A stretch of 64,000 nucleotides of DNA from Variovorax paradoxus (GTDB lineage Bacteria; Pseudomonadota; Gammaproteobacteria; Burkholderiales; Burkholderiaceae_C), in contig NZ_JAGGNU010000020.1 of assembly GCF_018614915.1 (NCBI RefSeq), positions 62,001 to 126,000 of the forward strand, in the 5' to 3' direction. The notes below the pieces were generated by a model. It did no database searches. It was not told where the DNA came from and was given only the letters and a program-made list of their open reading frames with translations. Position 1 is the stretch's first letter. The number at the start of each line of letters is the position of its first letter. Positions 62,548 to 64,000 of the stretch are shown one piece after another. The position numbers were made by a program, and so were the translations under genes.

Positions 62548-63558
62548 TCAGAGGACCTGCAGGCCGATCCAGTAGGCGATCGCGGCCACGAAAGCCGAAG
62601 CGGGGATCGTGAAGATCCAGGCCCACACGATGTTGCCGGCCACGCCCCAGCGCACGCCGCTCGCGCGCTGGGTCGATCCCACGCCGACGATCGCGCCGGT
62701 GATGGTGTGCGTGGTCGAGACCGGGATACCCAGCGCGGTCGCGAGGAACAGCGTCAGCGCCCCGCCCGTCTCGGCGCAAAAACCGCCGACCGGCTTGAGC
62801 TTGGTGATCTTCTGGCCCATGGTCTTGACGATGCGCCAGCCGCCGAACATGGTGCCTAGCGCGATCGCCGCATAGCAGCTGCCGACGGTCCAGGCGGGCG
62901 GCGCCTCCGCATTGGCCGCCGAGTAGCCGGTCGCGATCAACAGCATCCAGATGATGCCGATGGTCTTCTGCGCATCGTTGCCGCCGTGGCCCAGGCTGTA
63001 GGCGCCGGCCGAGACCAGCTGCAGCGTGCGGAACCACCGGTCCACGCGCGATGGCGTCGAACGCCGGAATGCCCAGGCGACCACGATCATCATCAACGAG
63101 CCGAGCAGAAAACCCAGGAGCGGCGAAACGAAAATGAAGGCCACCGTCTTCCAGACGCCGGCGGCGATCAAGGCGCTCGAGCCGGCCTTGGCGATCACCG
63201 CGCCCACGATCCCGCCGATCAGCGCATGCGACGAGCTGCTCGGGATGCCGTAGTACCAGGTGAGAAAGTTCCAGCTGATGGCGCCTACCAGGGCGCCGAA
63301 CACCACGTGCACGTCGACGACGCCCGGCTGGACGATGCCCTTGCCGACGGTCGCCGCCACGCTCAGGTGGAAGACGAAGATCGCGACCAGGTTGAAGAAG
63401 GCCGCGAACACCACGGCCTGGCCGGGCTTGAGCACGCCGGTCGACACGACCGTGGCGATCGAGTTCGCCGCATCGTGAAAGCCGTTCATGAAGTCGAATG
63501 CGATGGCCAGCGCGACCAGCACCACCACCACCCAGAGGGCGACCTGAACCGTTGTCAT
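62548..63558 (-). CDS. Inorganic phosphate transporter, PiT family
   Basis: Low-affinity phosphate (metal-phosphate) permease of 336 residues with the duplicated PiT signature: 'ALAIAFDFMNGFHDAANSIA' near the N-terminus and 'GAYSLGHGGNDAQKTIG' in the second half. About ten membrane segments. Encoded 12 bases downstream of a DUF47 gene, the usual partner that regulates PiT transport. Confidence 0.95.
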   Translation of the reverse strand: MTTVQVALWVVVVLVALAIAFDFMNGFHDAANSIATVVSTGVLKPGQAVVFAAFFNLVAIFVFHLSVAATVGKGIVQPGVVDVHVVFGALVGAISWNFLTWYYGIPSSSSHALIGGIVGAVIAKAGSSALIAAGVWKTVAFIFVSPLLGFLLGSLMMIVVAWAFRRSTPSRVDRWFRTLQLVSAGAYSLGHGGNDAQKTIGIIWMLLIATGYSAANAEAPPAWTVGSCYAAIALGTMFGGWRIVKTMGQKITKLKPVGGFCAETGGALTLFLATALGIPVSTTHTITGAIVGVGSTQRASGVRWGVAGNIVWAWIFTIPASAFVAAIAYWIGLQVL

Positions 63559-63570
63559 TCGACCCCGCGC

Positions 63571-64000
63571 TCAGGAGTTCTCGAGGACGATGCCCTCGAT
63601 TACATTGGCGACGTCTTCGCACTTGTCGGTGATCGTCTCCAGCAGCTCGTAGATGGCCTTGAGCTTGATGACTTCGCGCACGTCCGGCTCTTCGCGGAAC
63701 AGCTTGCTCATCGCGCTGCGCATCACGCGGTCGGCGTCGGATTCGAGCCGGTCGATCTCCTCGCAGGTCTTGAGCGTGGCCTCGGCGATGATCGGGTCGG
63801 TGATCTTGCTGAGGTACTTGACCGCATCCTTCACCCGCTCGCAGCACTTCACGCTGAGCGTGGTGAGGCGCGTGATCTCCTCGGTCATGTGGCGCACGTC
63901 GTAGAGCGCCATGGTCTCGGCCGAGTCCTGGATCAGGTCGGCCACGTCGTCCATCGTGTTGATCAGCTTGTGGATCTGCTCGCGGTCGATCGGCGTGATG
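63571..64000 (-). CDS. DUF47 PiT accessory protein (PhoU-like), partial at right edge
   Basis: Helical PhoU-related protein that works with the adjacent PiT transporter. The visible 142 codons include 'TPIDREQIHKLINTMDDVAD' at the edge, 'TTLSVKCCERVKDAVKYLSK', 'EIDRLESDADRVMRSAMSKL' and the C-terminal 'CEDVANVIEGIVLENS'. The frame is open through the right edge, so the N-terminal third or so is outside the window. Confidence 0.93.
   Translation of the reverse strand, partial: ITPIDREQIHKLINTMDDVADLIQDSAETMALYDVRHMTEEITRLTTLSVKCCERVKDAVKYLSKITDPIIAEATLKTCEEIDRLESDADRVMRSAMSKLFREEPDVREVIKLKAIYELLETITDKCEDVANVIEGIVLENS

Overview
The window is a gene-dense, high-GC stretch of chromosome, most like a member of the Comamonadaceae (Burkholderiales) and probably Variovorax or a close relative. 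That call rests on the gene orders xseB-ispA-dxs, polA / DUF2782 / thrB and rpsP-rimM-trmD-rplS, on the many TRAP transporter genes, on a SenA-type protein, and on an intergenic GC-rich hairpin repeat of the kind common in Variovorax. It is an inference from gene content; there is no rRNA here. I see no insertion sequence, prophage, CRISPR array or rRNA operon. No stretch longer than about 300 bases lacks a gene.

Layout. 1-3.5 kb: a TRAP permease pair (one gene cut by the left edge) in an operon with a FAD-linked 2-hydroxyacid dehydrogenase, divergent from an FCD/GntR regulator. 3.6-8.7 kb: RhlE-type helicase, YpfJ-type metalloprotease, dcd, a TetR regulator and a SenA/EgtB-like protein. 8.8-12.4 kb: a second TRAP system whose binding-protein gene faces its permease genes across a two-way terminator. 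12.5-15.5 kb: xseB-ispA-dxs (isoprenoid precursors). 15.7-21.8 kb: one tight seven-gene run of Rieske oxygenase, EamA exporter, rhodanese, and a DUF2796 / ABC ATPase / FtsX permease / DUF3299 set related to zinc-regulated loci. 21.9-24 kb: dodecin, DUF421 protein, a small acidic protein and a His-rich ZIP transporter. 24-30.3 kb: dienelactone hydrolase, then a racemase, an amino-acid binding protein, a DadA-like dehydrogenase, a LysR regulator and an M20 peptidase, a likely amino-acid scavenging neighbourhood. 30.4-37.9 kb: polA, DUF2782, thrB, a BPSS1780-type membrane protein and uvrD.

38-40.5 kb is the stand-out. An AT-richer two-gene cassette encodes a small acidic CesT-like (type III secretion) chaperone and a 602-residue protein with a C-terminal eukaryote-like Ser/Thr kinase domain. 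A near-consensus HrpL-type 'hrp box' lies upstream and an intrinsic terminator follows. It looks like a self-contained type III effector/chaperone unit placed between the housekeeping genes uvrD and guaC. No secretion-apparatus gene is in the window.

40.5-49.8 kb: guaC, an alpha/beta hydrolase, tRNA-Ala(CGC), an SDR, a thiolase, tRNA-Lys(CTT), an aldo/keto reductase, an aldehyde dehydrogenase, an IlvB-like enzyme and a divergent Lrp regulator. 49.9-64 kb: a second DEAD-box helicase, orn, an M48 protease, a pterin dehydratase, rsgA, a glycosyltransferase, hisC, a CobD/CbiB-like protein, a CoA-type Nudix hydrolase, the rpsP-rimM-trmD-rplS operon, a GNAT enzyme, a small membrane protein, and a PiT phosphate transporter with its DUF47 partner (cut by the right edge).
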